36,269 nt of DNA from Yinghuangia elevatio (GTDB lineage: Bacteria > Actinomycetota > Actinomycetes > Streptomycetales > Streptomycetaceae). Under the pieces are notes generated by a model. That model ran no database searches and was not told the DNA's origin. It saw only the letters and a list, made by a program, of their open reading frames with translations. The position numbers and the translations under genes were made by a program. The DNA is taken from positions 1 through 36,269 of the forward strand of contig NZ_JBEZFP010000098.1 in assembly GCF_040649515.1 (NCBI RefSeq), written 5' to 3'. Positions 1 through 8,337 of this stretch are shown here, piece after piece (position 1 is the first letter of the stretch; every line of letters starts with the position of its first letter).

Positions 1-27
1 CGCCGCCCGGGACAAGTCCGGGAGGCG
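1..27. terminator. Imperfect GC-rich hairpin at left edge
   Basis: CCCGG (6-10) pairs with CCGGG (18-22) around a short loop, and after one G/A mismatch CGCC pairs with GGCG. It lies just past the stop codon of the minus-strand gene ending at 64, so it may end that transcript or one entering from the left. There is no T-run. Only part of the context is visible. Confidence 0.35.
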
Positions 28-63
28 GGGCCGAGCCGTTCACCTGACGCGCCGCACCGCCGG

Positions 64-3000
64 TCAGTCGAGCGCGCGGACCGTGCGGCCCAGTCGGGCC
101 AGGTCGCGCAACCGGCGCTCGTACGTCCAGCCCAGCAGGATGAGCAGCGCGCCGGCGCCGGCGAAGATCCCCCAGCGCGGCAGCGCGTGGTACGCGGCCA
201 GCACCGGGGACGTCAGCTGGAACACCGCCAGCACCGCGAGCGTGCCCACACCCACGAGCAGCGGGGCCTGGAGCCGGAAACGGGCCCCGACGACCAGGCT
301 CGCGAGCGCCGCGGCACCGAGCAGCGCGGGTCGCAGTGCGGCGTCGTCCGAGATCGCGAGCGGCAGGGACGGCAGCAGCGTGAGCGCGAGGCCCGCACCG
401 TACGCCGCCCACGAGTGCAGCTCGGGCCTGCGCCCGCGCAACCACCGGCCGCCCGCGAGCAGCAGCACGCCGGGCAGGACCGTGTACGGCTCGGGCTCCG
501 CCACGCCCGCCGTACCGAGCCCCGTCCAGTACGCCGCGAGCAGCAGCGCCGCCCCCGTGCCGGCCGAGGCCCGGCGCAGGTCCGTCATCCCCGGCACCCG
601 GGACGGGACACCGCCCGCGAGAACCCCCGCGGCCCCGGTCACCAGCAGCGCAAACCACGCCAGTTCGGGCCTGGTGCCCACGACGCCGAAGAACCCGGCG
701 CCCGCGAAGCACACCAGCACCACGACCACGGCGACCGGCAGCGGCACGACCGACGCGCGCAGGTGCGGGACGAGGACGTACAGCGCCGACGCGACGCACA
801 CGACGAGCAGCGCGACCCGGCTGTCCGGCGCATCCGCGGCCATGGCCGCGAACACCGTCGTCAGCACCAGCAGCGCGGCCAGGACCGGCGGCCACAGACC
901 CGGCGCGGCCGAACGCCGGGCCGGCATGCGGCAGGCGGCGGCGAACGCCGCGACGGCCACCGCCACCGTCCGGGCGCGCTCGTCGCCGAGCGAGTTGAGT
1001 ACGGCGGCCGTCACGCCGAGCGCCGCAAGCGCCTCGACCGTTCCGGCCAGGAGCACGCGGTCGGGGACGGCGCCCTTCACCAGGGACACGCGGCGGGTGT
1101 GCGCCGACGGGCCCGCGGCCAGGATGAGCCCGGCGGTCGCGGCGGCCGCGACGGCCGACCACGAGGCCGACGCCCCGGCCGCGTACGCGCCGACGGCCGC
1201 AGTGGAGACCGCCCCGGCGACGGCCGCCCCGGCCCACATGGGCCGGCGTTCGGCCGCGTCGGCGAGCACACCCACCAGTGCCGCCGCGGTGACCGCGCCC
1301 AGCGCGGTCACGAACGCCCGCTCGTCGGGATGCGCCATCGCGGCGGCGCCGAGTGCCCAGGCGCCCGCGACGCCGACGACCGGCCAGCCCAGGGCCGGCC
1401 GCCGCCGCGCGACGGGAACCCCGGCCGCGACCAGCGCCGAGGCCGCGACCGCCAGACCCGCCGCGATCACCGGACCGTCGACACCGCGCCAGGCCGCGGC
1501 CATCGCGGCGTCGGTGAACAGCATCGCGGTGGCCGTCCCGGCCAGGGCGGGCCGCAGTGTCGCCGGAACCGCGGCCGCCAGCCCGACGAGCACCAGCGCC
1601 ACCGGCCCCCACACGGCGACCGAGACCGCCTCGTCCGCCAGCGACCACACCGTGCCCAGCGCCACCAGGGCGAAGCCCGCCGCCCGCGCGGAATGCGCCT
1701 GCCAGGCGATCGGGAACAGCCGGCCCGCCGCGGCGGTGAGCCCGGCACCCGCGACCACCTGGTACGCGATCGCGATCGGCATCGGAACGTCGAACACGAA
1801 AGGCGCGACCACGAGTTCGGAGACCACCGTGATCAGCCCGAGCATGCGCCACCAGGCCCGGCGTCCGAGCTGGTGTGCCGCGACGCCGACGGTCAGCGCC
1901 ACCGCGACGATGATCACCGAGGGAGCGGCACCCAGTTCCCAGTGCCCGGACGGCGTCAGGACGTCCCGGGCGCCGGTCCAGCCCCCGTCCTCGGCCGACC
2001 ACGGGTGCGACAACCAGGAAACGGGTCCGAACAGCGCCGAGGCCACGGACACAACGGCCGTCACCGCGCCGACCGCGAACGGCAGCGAGAGCACCACCAG
2101 CGGGCCGGCCCGGTACGCCCGAGGCATCGCGTGGACCAAGGCCACCAGCACGAGCATGAACACCGACAACGCCGCGACGGCCCATCCCGTGGAGATGTCG
2201 GAGCCCGAACCGTCGTCGTCCGTCAGGGCCGCGCTCAGCAAGAGCGTCGCGCAGAACGCCACCGTGGCCGCACCCGAGGCGATGTGCCGGATCGCGCCGA
2301 ACGCGTGCATCACCCGCGCCACGAAGCCGGCTGTCACGGCCACCGTGACCATGGTGATCGCGGCCGGGCCGCGGCCCGCCTCGGACACCGCCAGCCCGAA
2401 CGCCGCAAGCCAGTACGCCGCCGAGGCCAACAGCGCGGTGCGAACCGCGGGCGACTTGGGCAGCGAGCGGGCCGGGGCGGCGTGGCCGTCGGCCTTCACC
2501 GCGGCGTCGACCGGCGTACGGAACGCCCAGTGCAGCAGCGCCACTTCGGCCGCCGCCTGGGCGGTGAACCCGATTGCCAGAGGCAGCAGCGAATCGCGCG
2601 ACTCGCCGATGTGCCCGGCCAGCAGCGGAACGGGTGCCTGCAGCAGCAGAGCGGCGGACACCCGCAAGGTGCGCAGTCCCAGGACCATGCTTCCGGCCAG
2701 GGCCGCGCCGCCGACGGCGGCCACGGTCACGGCGGAGACCAGCAGACCTCCCGAGCCGCGTACTCCTCCGAGGTCGGCGGCGTAGGCCGCGTACCCGTCG
2801 AGCAGGCCCAAGGCCACCGCGACCACGCCCAACGCCTCCGCGGTGAGGGGCAGGTCGCGGCGCTCGGCGACGGCCGTACCGGTCGCCGCGGCGACCAGCA
2901 TCAGCGCCATCACGATCGCCCGCCCGCCGGTGCCGGTGCGCTGCCAGGTCATCGCGACGAAGACGATCGCCGCGATGATCAGGAACAGCACGCCGGTGCC

Positions 3001-3669
3001 CAGGATGAGACGTGCGACCCGGCGGCGCCCGACCTCGGCGGCCGGGGCGGAGCCGGGGGCGGCACCCGGACCGGCACCCATCCCGTGCGCGGCCGCGGGC
3101 CGCGCCGCACTGCGGTTCCGCGGCGCTTGGCCGGACGGCCGAGGCGGAGCGGCGGCCGGACTCACCGCCGCGGCGGCCGCCGCGGCCGCCTGAGCGGTCG
3201 GCGCAGTAGTAGAGGCAGTAGCAGAGGCAGCAGTAGGTGTCGTGGTGCCGGCGGCCGCGGTCGCCGACGCGGGGGTCACCGGCAGGGCCCCGAACACCTC
3301 GCGCCGCCACCGTCCGCCGCGCTGCGCGGTGGGCACCGGCTGCACCGGCGGGTGTGTCGCGGTGCCGACCGGCATGCGCGGCGGCCCAGAGGTCCCCGCG
3401 GCGTCGTCGCCTGTCCCTGCGCCCGCCCCCACGGCAGACGGGGACGCGGGCTTGGGCACCGGGACGGTGGCGGCACGCATGCGGCGCAGGATCACCGTCC
3501 GCTTTTCCAGCAGCCGCTTGGCGTCAGTGCTGACGGTCCACAGCTCCGCGGCCAGCGGGCCGGTCAGCGGAAGCGCGCAACGCTCGCACATCGACGGCCT
3601 TGGCGCGGGCAACGGGCCCGTGCAATCCGGGCATCTCGCGGGATCCGCGAGCAAATTGATGTCGATCAT
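64..3669 (-). CDS. Very large multi-pass membrane protein with N-terminal zinc ribbon
   Basis: This is a 1201-residue protein of unknown function. The start is the ATG at 3669 (MIDINLLADP), preceded by a strong GGGGGAGA ribosome site; in-frame ATGs further upstream lack one. Residues about 12-33 contain CPDC and CERC, a four-Cys zinc-ribbon pattern, followed by a charged helix (about 45-65). An Ala/Thr/Pro-rich linker of low complexity runs to about residue 210. The first membrane helix is near LILGTGVLFLIIAAIVF, and most of the rest is a long series of Ala/Val/Leu membrane segments, probably more than 25. The protein ends with a short basic tail. The layout matches a family of giant integral membrane proteins that I recall from streptomycetes with no assigned role. 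It reads away from coaBC and seems to be a single-gene unit. Confidence 0.85.
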   Translation of the reverse strand: MIDINLLADPARCPDCTGPLPAPRPSMCERCALPLTGPLAAELWTVSTDAKRLLEKRTVILRRMRAATVPVPKPASPSAVGAGAGTGDDAAGTSGPPRMPVGTATHPPVQPVPTAQRGGRWRREVFGALPVTPASATAAAGTTTPTAASATASTTAPTAQAAAAAAAAVSPAAAPPRPSGQAPRNRSAARPAAAHGMGAGPGAAPGSAPAAEVGRRRVARLILGTGVLFLIIAAIVFVAMTWQRTGTGGRAIVMALMLVAAATGTAVAERRDLPLTAEALGVVAVALGLLDGYAAYAADLGGVRGSGGLLVSAVTVAAVGGAALAGSMVLGLRTLRVSAALLLQAPVPLLAGHIGESRDSLLPLAIGFTAQAAAEVALLHWAFRTPVDAAVKADGHAAPARSLPKSPAVRTALLASAAYWLAAFGLAVSEAGRGPAAITMVTVAVTAGFVARVMHAFGAIRHIASGAATVAFCATLLLSAALTDDDGSGSDISTGWAVAALSVFMLVLVALVHAMPRAYRAGPLVVLSLPFAVGAVTAVVSVASALFGPVSWLSHPWSAEDGGWTGARDVLTPSGHWELGAAPSVIIVAVALTVGVAAHQLGRRAWWRMLGLITVVSELVVAPFVFDVPMPIAIAYQVVAGAGLTAAAGRLFPIAWQAHSARAAGFALVALGTVWSLADEAVSVAVWGPVALVLVGLAAAVPATLRPALAGTATAMLFTDAAMAAAWRGVDGPVIAAGLAVAASALVAAGVPVARRRPALGWPVVGVAGAWALGAAAMAHPDERAFVTALGAVTAAALVGVLADAAERRPMWAGAAVAGAVSTAAVGAYAAGASASWSAVAAAATAGLILAAGPSAHTRRVSLVKGAVPDRVLLAGTVEALAALGVTAAVLNSLGDERARTVAVAVAAFAAACRMPARRSAAPGLWPPVLAALLVLTTVFAAMAADAPDSRVALLVVCVASALYVLVPHLRASVVPLPVAVVVVLVCFAGAGFFGVVGTRPELAWFALLVTGAAGVLAGGVPSRVPGMTDLRRASAGTGAALLLAAYWTGLGTAGVAEPEPYTVLPGVLLLAGGRWLRGRRPELHSWAAYGAGLALTLLPSLPLAISDDAALRPALLGAAALASLVVGARFRLQAPLLVGVGTLAVLAVFQLTSPVLAAYHALPRWGIFAGAGALLILLGWTYERRLRDLARLGRTVRALD

Positions 3670-3997
3670 CGAAGTCTCCCCCGGTACGCACGCGGGTGTG
3701 TGCGCACGCTGGTCGCGGTCGTCGGACCCTTCTCGCGGGCGATCGACCGCGCCCGAAAACGGAGTTCCCCGCTCCGTGCCCCCAGCGTCGCGCGGCACGC
3801 GACGCCGGGCCATCCGCGTTCGTACTCAGAAGCGGTACTCGGTGTTCCTGCCGGATTCCCCCCGACGACATCTGCGACGCACCCGCGAGCCCGCCGGTTC
3901 GCCGGGCGCATCCGGGCGTCGCTACGCTCGAAAGCCGTAGGCACGGACAACATGCATGAACCCACCGGCCCCGTGCGCGGCAGATGCAGGAGAAGCG
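3670..3997. other. Divergent intergenic region, membrane protein gene / coaBC
   Basis: These 328 bases have no credible gene. They must hold the promoters of both flanking genes. On the plus strand TACGCT (3923-3928) fits a TAnnnT -10 box for coaBC, but no good -35 is visible 16-19 bases upstream. AGGAGA (3988-3993) is the coaBC ribosome site. I see no riboswitch or tRNA. Confidence 0.5.
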
Positions 3998-5215
3998 ATG
4001 ACCCAGCAGCGTCCCCGTGTGGTCCTCGGCGTCGCCGGCGGCATCGCCGCGTACAAGGCGTGCGATGTCCTGAGGCGGTTCACCGAGTCCGGGCACGAGG
4101 TACGCGTCGTGCCGACCGCGAGCGCGCTGAAGTTCGTGGGGGCGCCGACCTGGGCGGCGCTCTCCGGGCAGCCGGTGGCCACCGACGTGTGGGACGACGT
4201 GCACGAGGTGCCGCACGTGCGCATCGGGCAGTCCGCGGATCTCGTCGTCGTCGCCCCGGCGACCGCGGACATCCTGGCCAAGGCGGCCCACGGCCTGGCC
4301 GACGACCTGCTCACCAACACGCTTCTCACGGCACGCTGTCCGGTGGTGTTCGTGCCCGCGATGCACACCGAGATGTGGGAGCACCCCGCGACCCGCGAGA
4401 ACGTCGCCACGCTGCGCCGGCGCGGCGCGATCGTGCTGGAGCCCGCGGTGGGCAGGCTCACCGGCAAGGACACCGGCAAGGGACGCCTGCCCGAGCCGGA
4501 GGAGATCTTCCGGACCGCCCGGCGCGCGCTGCTGCGCGGCAACCAGGCGCCCGACCTGGCAGGGCGTCACATCGTCGTCTCGGCGGGCGGCACGCGCGAG
4601 CCGCTCGACCCGGTCCGGTTCCTCGGCAACCGCTCGTCCGGCAAGCAGGGGTACGCGCTGGCCCGCACCGCCCTCGCCCGCGGTGCCCGGGTCACCCTGA
4701 TCGCCGCCAACGTGGGCCTCCCGGACCCCGCGGGCGCGGACGTCGTGCCCGTCGGCACCGCCGTCGAACTGCGCGAGGCCGTCGTGAAGGCGGCCGCCGA
4801 CGCGGACTGCGTGGTGATGGCGGCGGCGGTCGCCGACTTCCGGCCGGTCGCGTACGCCGGCGGCAAGATCAAGAAGACCGATGCCGAGCCGGACCCCGTC
4901 GCGCTGGTCAAGAACCCGGACATCCTCGCCGAGATCTCGCGCGAGCGCGCCCGTCCCGGCCAGATCGTCGTGGGCTTCGCCGCGGAGACCGACGACGTGC
5001 TGGCCCACGGCCGCGCGAAGCTCGCCCGCAAGGGCTGCGACCTGCTCGTGGTCAACGAGGTGGGGGAGACCCGTACGTTCGGCGCCGACGGCAACGAGGC
5101 GGTCATCCTGGGCGCCGACGGCGGCGAGGCCCCGGTGCCGTTCGGCCCCAAGGAGGACCTGGCCGACGCGGTGTGGGACCGGGTCGCCGCGCTGTTCGGC
5201 CCGCCGGCGGGCTGA
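3998..5215 (+). CDS. coaBC: CoaBC: phosphopantothenoylcysteine decarboxylase / phosphopantothenate-cysteine ligase
   Basis: This bifunctional cytosolic enzyme of coenzyme A synthesis joins 4'-phosphopantothenate to cysteine and then decarboxylates the product to 4'-phosphopantetheine. The 405 residues are normal for the fused protein. The N-terminal FMN-dependent CoaC half shows LGVAGGIAAYKACDVLRRF, the catalytic His in VPHVRIG, and PAMHTEMW, the actinobacterial form of the PAMN motif. The CoaB half shows SAGGTREPLDPVRFLGNRSS, MAAAVADFRP and KIKK. The start is the ATG at 3998, seven bases after AGGAG; the in-frame ATG at 3956 has no ribosome site. metK follows 246 bases later on the same strand. 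CoA and SAM supply suit a neighbouring PKS, but this is the ordinary housekeeping copy. Confidence 0.97.
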   Translation: MTQQRPRVVLGVAGGIAAYKACDVLRRFTESGHEVRVVPTASALKFVGAPTWAALSGQPVATDVWDDVHEVPHVRIGQSADLVVVAPATADILAKAAHGLADDLLTNTLLTARCPVVFVPAMHTEMWEHPATRENVATLRRRGAIVLEPAVGRLTGKDTGKGRLPEPEEIFRTARRALLRGNQAPDLAGRHIVVSAGGTREPLDPVRFLGNRSSGKQGYALARTALARGARVTLIAANVGLPDPAGADVVPVGTAVELREAVVKAAADADCVVMAAAVADFRPVAYAGGKIKKTDAEPDPVALVKNPDILAEISRERARPGQIVVGFAAETDDVLAHGRAKLARKGCDLLVVNEVGETRTFGADGNEAVILGADGGEAPVPFGPKEDLADAVWDRVAALFGPPAG

Positions 5216-5322
5216 TCCGGCGTCGCGGGCGCCGCGGCACGCCCGGCCCGCTCTTCGGCGCGGCTCCCGGTCTCCGTCGGCCCCGCGTGCCGGGCGGGCG
5301 CTGCCGACAGGGAGTGAGGAAC

Positions 5323-5341
5323 GCCACGTCATCCACGTGGC
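5323..5341. promoter_or_regulatory. Perfect 7-bp inverted repeat upstream of metK
   Basis: GCCACGT (5323-5329) and ACGTGGC (5335-5341) are perfect inverted repeats separated by CATCC. The element lies about 35 bases upstream of the candidate metK -10 box, so it could be an operator. It is too short for a good terminator of coaBC and has no T-run. Confidence 0.4.
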
Positions 5342-5375
5342 TGGACGGCTGCTACGTCGGCGCCCTCCTTCGGGC

Positions 5376-5381
5376 TACACT
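5376..5381 (+). promoter_or_regulatory. Candidate metK -10 box
   Basis: TACACT fits the actinobacterial TAnnnT -10 consensus 80 bases upstream of the metK start. No convincing -35 is seen at 16-19 bases. The leader that follows shows no structure that I recognise as a SAM riboswitch. Confidence 0.35.
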
Positions 5382-5461
5382 CGGGCCAGAATTCCGGCGG
5401 CACGTGCTCCAACCTGCGCGTAGTCGTCAGCCAGCAGCCGCTGCAAACCTCAGGGAGCGAA

Positions 5462-6655
5462 GTGTCCCGTCGACTGTTCACCTCGGAGTCCGTGACCGAA
5501 GGTCACCCGGACAAAATCGCCGACCAGATCAGCGACTCCATCCTGGACGCGCTCCTCAAGGAGGACCCCAAGTCCCGGGTCGCCGTCGAGACGCTGATCA
5601 CCACCGGCCAGGTCCACGTCGCCGGCGAGGTGACCACCAAGGGCTACGCGGACATCCCCACGATCGTCCGCGACCGTGTCCTGGAGATCGGCTACGACAG
5701 CTCGAAGAAGGGCTTCGACGGCGCATCGTGCGGCGTGTCGATCTCCATCGGCTCGCAGTCCCCGGACATCGCGCAGGGCGTCGACGACGCCTACGAGGCC
5801 CGGGTCGAGGGCGACGAGGACGAGCTCGACCGCCAGGGCGCGGGCGACCAGGGCCTGATGTTCGGGTACGCGTGCGACGACACCCCCGAGCTGATGCCGC
5901 TGCCGATCACGCTCGCGCACCGCCTGTCGAAGCGCCTGTCCGAGGTGCGCAAGAACGGGACCATCCCCTACCTGCGCCCGGACGGCAAGACCCAGGTCAC
6001 CATCGAGTACGACGGCGACCGCCCGGTCCGGCTGGACACCGTGGTCGTCTCCTCGCAGCACGCCGCCGACATCGACCTCGAGTCGCTGCTCGCCCCCGAC
6101 ATCCGCGAGTACGTCGTGGAGCCGGAACTCGCGAACCTCGGCATCGAGACCGAGGGCTACCGCCTCCTGGTCAACCCCACCGGCCGCTTCGAGATCGGCG
6201 GCCCGATGGGCGACGCCGGGCTGACCGGCCGCAAGATCATCATCGACACGTACGGCGGCATGGCCCGGCACGGCGGCGGCGCCTTCTCGGGCAAGGACCC
6301 GTCCAAGGTGGACCGCTCGGCGGCGTACGCGATGCGCTGGGTCGCCAAGAACATCGTCGCGGCCGGCCTCGCCCGCCGCTGCGAGGTCCAGGTCGCGTAC
6401 GCGATCGGCAAGGCCGAGCCGGTCGGCCTCTTCGTCGAGACCTTCGGCACCGAGACCCTTCCGGTCGAGAAGATCCAGACGGCCGTCACCGAGGTCTTCG
6501 ACCTGCGTCCCGCCGCGATCATCCGCGACCTCGACCTGCTGCGCCCGATCTACACAGCGACGGCGGCGTACGGCCACTTCGGCCGCGACCTGCCGGACTT
6601 CACCTGGGAGCGCACCGACCGCGTCGACGCCCTGAAGGCGGCGCTCGGCCGATAG
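5462..6655 (+). CDS. metK: S-adenosylmethionine synthetase
   Basis: MetK makes S-adenosylmethionine from methionine and ATP in the cytosol. The 397 residues match the family length. Hallmarks are HPDKIADQISD near residue 17, the GAGDQGLMFGYA loop (about 130-141), and the glycine-rich GGGAFSGKDPSKVDRSAAY near residue 280. The start is the GTG at 5462, four bases after GGGAG. The gene is transcribed from its own leader after coaBC, and a strong hairpin at 6698-6742 ends it. It is the last housekeeping gene before the polyketide cluster. No duplicate is seen here, so it is presumably the only or main copy. Confidence 0.98.
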   Translation: MSRRLFTSESVTEGHPDKIADQISDSILDALLKEDPKSRVAVETLITTGQVHVAGEVTTKGYADIPTIVRDRVLEIGYDSSKKGFDGASCGVSISIGSQSPDIAQGVDDAYEARVEGDEDELDRQGAGDQGLMFGYACDDTPELMPLPITLAHRLSKRLSEVRKNGTIPYLRPDGKTQVTIEYDGDRPVRLDTVVVSSQHAADIDLESLLAPDIREYVVEPELANLGIETEGYRLLVNPTGRFEIGGPMGDAGLTGRKIIIDTYGGMARHGGGAFSGKDPSKVDRSAAYAMRWVAKNIVAAGLARRCEVQVAYAIGKAEPVGLFVETFGTETLPVEKIQTAVTEVFDLRPAAIIRDLDLLRPIYTATAAYGHFGRDLPDFTWERTDRVDALKAALGR

Positions 6656-6697
6656 GCCCCGCCCCCGGTAGGCCCCGGCCCCGGAACCCTCGTTCGC

Positions 6698-6742
6698 GAC
6701 GGCAACCCGCCAAACCATCACCTGGTCTGGCGGGTTGCCGTC
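6698..6742. terminator. Strong intrinsic terminator after metK
   Basis: A perfect 15-bp inverted repeat (6698-6712 and 6728-6742, core GGCAACCCGCC / GGCGGGTTGCC) has further pairing inside it (ACCA with TGGT) and is followed by GTTT. It lies 42 bases after the metK stop and should separate the housekeeping transcript from the polyketide cluster. Confidence 0.88.
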
Positions 6743-7367
6743 GTTTGGCGTATACCGGCAGGTGACCCGCCCAACGCAAGGCACAGGGTGCCACGCGCGG
6801 AGTTCCCCGCGCGGATTGGACAGCGCGAGGCAGCAGTCTCCCCAAGTGTCCGGCCGTCGGCCGTAGTCGCGTGCACCGGTGGTGCACCTGTGGTGGAGGG
6901 ACGCTTGAGCGGCGGACGCGCGTTGCTGGAGCGTCGGAGCAAGCATCGCTCGAATCCCCTGAAGGCAATCCGGCGTTAACATCCGGGGCCGGGAACGGCC
7001 CTTGACTCAAGCTACGATTCCCGGCATACGCTTCGTGCCGTGACCAACTTTCGGGGGAAAGATGACGACACCCGGCACCGGGAGACCGCCGCAAGACGCC
7101 TGACCGCCACGGCGTCCAATTCGCGGGCGGCATAAGGGCCGTCCAGGGGTGCTCCGCCCCGGAATCCGAAACACCGACGATCCGCGGCCGCCGCATGCGC
7201 GCGCTGCCGCGGCCGGTCGGCATGCGGGGTCGTGATGCGCTGAACCGCTACCGCGTCCAGGTCCGACCTGGTGGGCCGTGACCCTGCCGCCACCCCGAAC
7301 TCCGTTACCCCAATGGCGTGTTGCGACCGCCCTATGTGACGACGATGTCGAGAAGGCGAAGGCTCTC
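6743..7367. other. Long non-coding region between metK and SARP1
   Basis: About 625 bases hold no well-supported gene. TTGACT (7002-7007) followed by TACGCT (7027-7032, 19-bp spacer) is a candidate promoter toward the SARP gene. TACGAT at 7013-7018 is an alternative -10. Downstream, GGGGGAAAG precedes a 13-codon ORF (7062-7103). The large untranslated stretch before SARP1 leaves room for complex control of the activator. This is the left boundary of the gene cluster. Confidence 0.5.
7062..7103 (+). CDS. Possible 13-residue leader peptide ORF
   Basis: ATG at 7062 follows GGGGGAAAG (7053-7061), a strong ribosome site placed almost against the start codon. The ORF reads MTTPGTGRPPQDA and stops at 7103. 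It is downstream of the TTGACT/TACGCT promoter candidate and about 265 bases upstream of the SARP1 start. It may be a leader peptide or chance. No run of a single regulatory amino acid is evident. Confidence 0.22.
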   Translation: MTTPGTGRPPQDA

Positions 7368-8195
7368 ATGGAATTCGGTGTGCTCGGCCCGCTGCGGATG
7401 ACCGCACAGCGCATCTCGTACGTCCCCACCGCACCCAAACAACGCCAACTGCTGGCGCTGCTCCTGTTCAACGCCAATCAAGTGGTCTCCACGAGCGCGT
7501 GCATCGAGGAGTTGTGGGAGTCCGCACCGCCCGCGAGCGCGCTCTCGACGCTCCAGACGTACGTGCTCCAACTCCGCCGCGCCCTGCGCGGCGTGCCGCA
7601 CATCGGCAGCCTCCAGGACGCCCGCAAGACCCTGGAGACCCGGGACGGGGGCTACCTCCTCGTGGTGCACCCGGGCGAGCTGGACCTGCACGTGTTCGAG
7701 CGGCTGGTGAGCCACGGGCGGACGGCGCTCGACCACGACGACGACCGTACGGGCTCCCGCTTACTCGGCGAGGCGCTCGGCATGTGGACGGGCGCGGCGC
7801 TGGCGGATGTCCAGACCGGGCCGATCCTGCAGAGCTACCTCACCGGCCTTGAGGAACAACGCATCTGCGTCCAGGAACAGCGCATCGAGGCCGACCTGCG
7901 TCTCGGCCACCACCACGAACTGCTGGGCGAGTTGAGTGCGTTGGTCACCCAGAACCCCACCCACGAGAACCTGCACGCGCAGCTGATGCTCGCGCTCTAC
8001 CGGTCCGGGCGGCCCGCCCAGGCCCTGAGCGTGCACCGCCGGCTGCGCCAAGTCCTGCACGACGAACTGGGGTTGGAACCCTCCCCGCGCATGCGCCGGC
8101 TGCACCAGGCGGTGCTGGCGTGCGACCCCGTGCTCGACATGCCCTCGCAGGCCCGCGGGCGCCTGTCGCTCGACCTCCCCGCCCGGGCCGGCTGA
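7368..8195 (+). CDS. SARP-family pathway activator (SARP1), TTA-containing
   Basis: This is a Streptomyces antibiotic regulatory protein of 275 residues, the ActII-ORF4/RedD class. Residues 1-95 are the OmpR-like winged helix (MEFGVLGPLRM, APKQRQLLALLLFNANQVV, STLQTYVLQLRRAL). Residues about 100-250 are the bacterial transcriptional activation domain, ending LGLEPSPRMRRLHQAVLAC. SARPs recruit RNA polymerase by binding heptamer direct repeats about one helical turn apart, and such repeats occur in this cluster (GCTCCAG type). I chose the ATG at 7368 because the family starts MxFGVLGPL; the ribosome site there (GAAGG) is weak, and the frame stays open upstream to 7278. Codon 132 (7761-7763) is TTA, the rare leucine codon read by the bldA tRNA, so translation should depend on development. 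A close paralogue, SARP2, lies at 23227. Confidence 0.93.
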   Translation: MEFGVLGPLRMTAQRISYVPTAPKQRQLLALLLFNANQVVSTSACIEELWESAPPASALSTLQTYVLQLRRALRGVPHIGSLQDARKTLETRDGGYLLVVHPGELDLHVFERLVSHGRTALDHDDDRTGSRLLGEALGMWTGAALADVQTGPILQSYLTGLEEQRICVQEQRIEADLRLGHHHELLGELSALVTQNPTHENLHAQLMLALYRSGRPAQALSVHRRLRQVLHDELGLEPSPRMRRLHQAVLACDPVLDMPSQARGRLSLDLPARAG

Positions 8196-8203
8196 CGGGT
8201 CGT

Positions 8204-8240
8204 GCCGGACGGCCCCGCGGTTCGGACCGGGCCGTCCGGC
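8204..8240. terminator. GC-rich terminator hairpin after SARP1
   Basis: Perfect 12-bp inverted repeat (GCCGGACGGCCC, 8204-8215, with 8229-8240) and a 13-base loop that can itself fold. It starts 8 bases after the SARP1 stop. It lacks a T-run, as is common in high-GC actinobacteria. Confidence 0.65.
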
Positions 8241-8255
8241 CCCGCCTCGAGCGGG

Positions 8256-8273
8256 GTTCCGGCCAGCCTCCAG
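8256..8273 (+). promoter_or_regulatory. Degenerate SARP-type heptamer pair upstream of the NTF2/oxygenase operon
   Basis: GTTCCGG (8256-8262) and CCTCCAG (8267-8273) are 11 bp apart. They differ from the GCTCCAG consensus seen elsewhere in the cluster by two and one bases. The pair ends 64 bases before the ATG at 8338, the same distance as the better sites. Taken alone it would be weak evidence. Confidence 0.4.
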
Positions 8274-8337
8274 GGCTCGTTGCCAGGCTCGACCGCAGGT
8301 GCCGCGCCGCGGCGCCGGAGCCCCAGGGAGGAGAACC

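Noticed and set aside
3524..5332. A 602-codon minus-strand frame opposite coaBC
   Set aside because: The composition is that of an antisense shadow and coaBC is unmistakable on the other strand.
5216..5461. SAM riboswitch before metK
   Set aside because: I looked for a SAM-type multi-helix core in the leader and saw only a short 7-bp dyad. A covariance model search would be needed to exclude a rare class.
187..6765. A 2192-codon open frame on the plus strand crossing the membrane protein gene, coaBC and metK
   Set aside because: It runs antisense to one clear gene and out of frame with two others, its translation is Arg/Gly/His/Pro-rich, and it has no ribosome site. It is a shadow of high-GC third-position bias.
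7002..7018. TTGACT and TACGAT as a -35/-10 pair
   Set aside because: The spacer is only 5 bases. TTGACT fits better with TACGCT at 7027, and TACGAT may be a lone -10.
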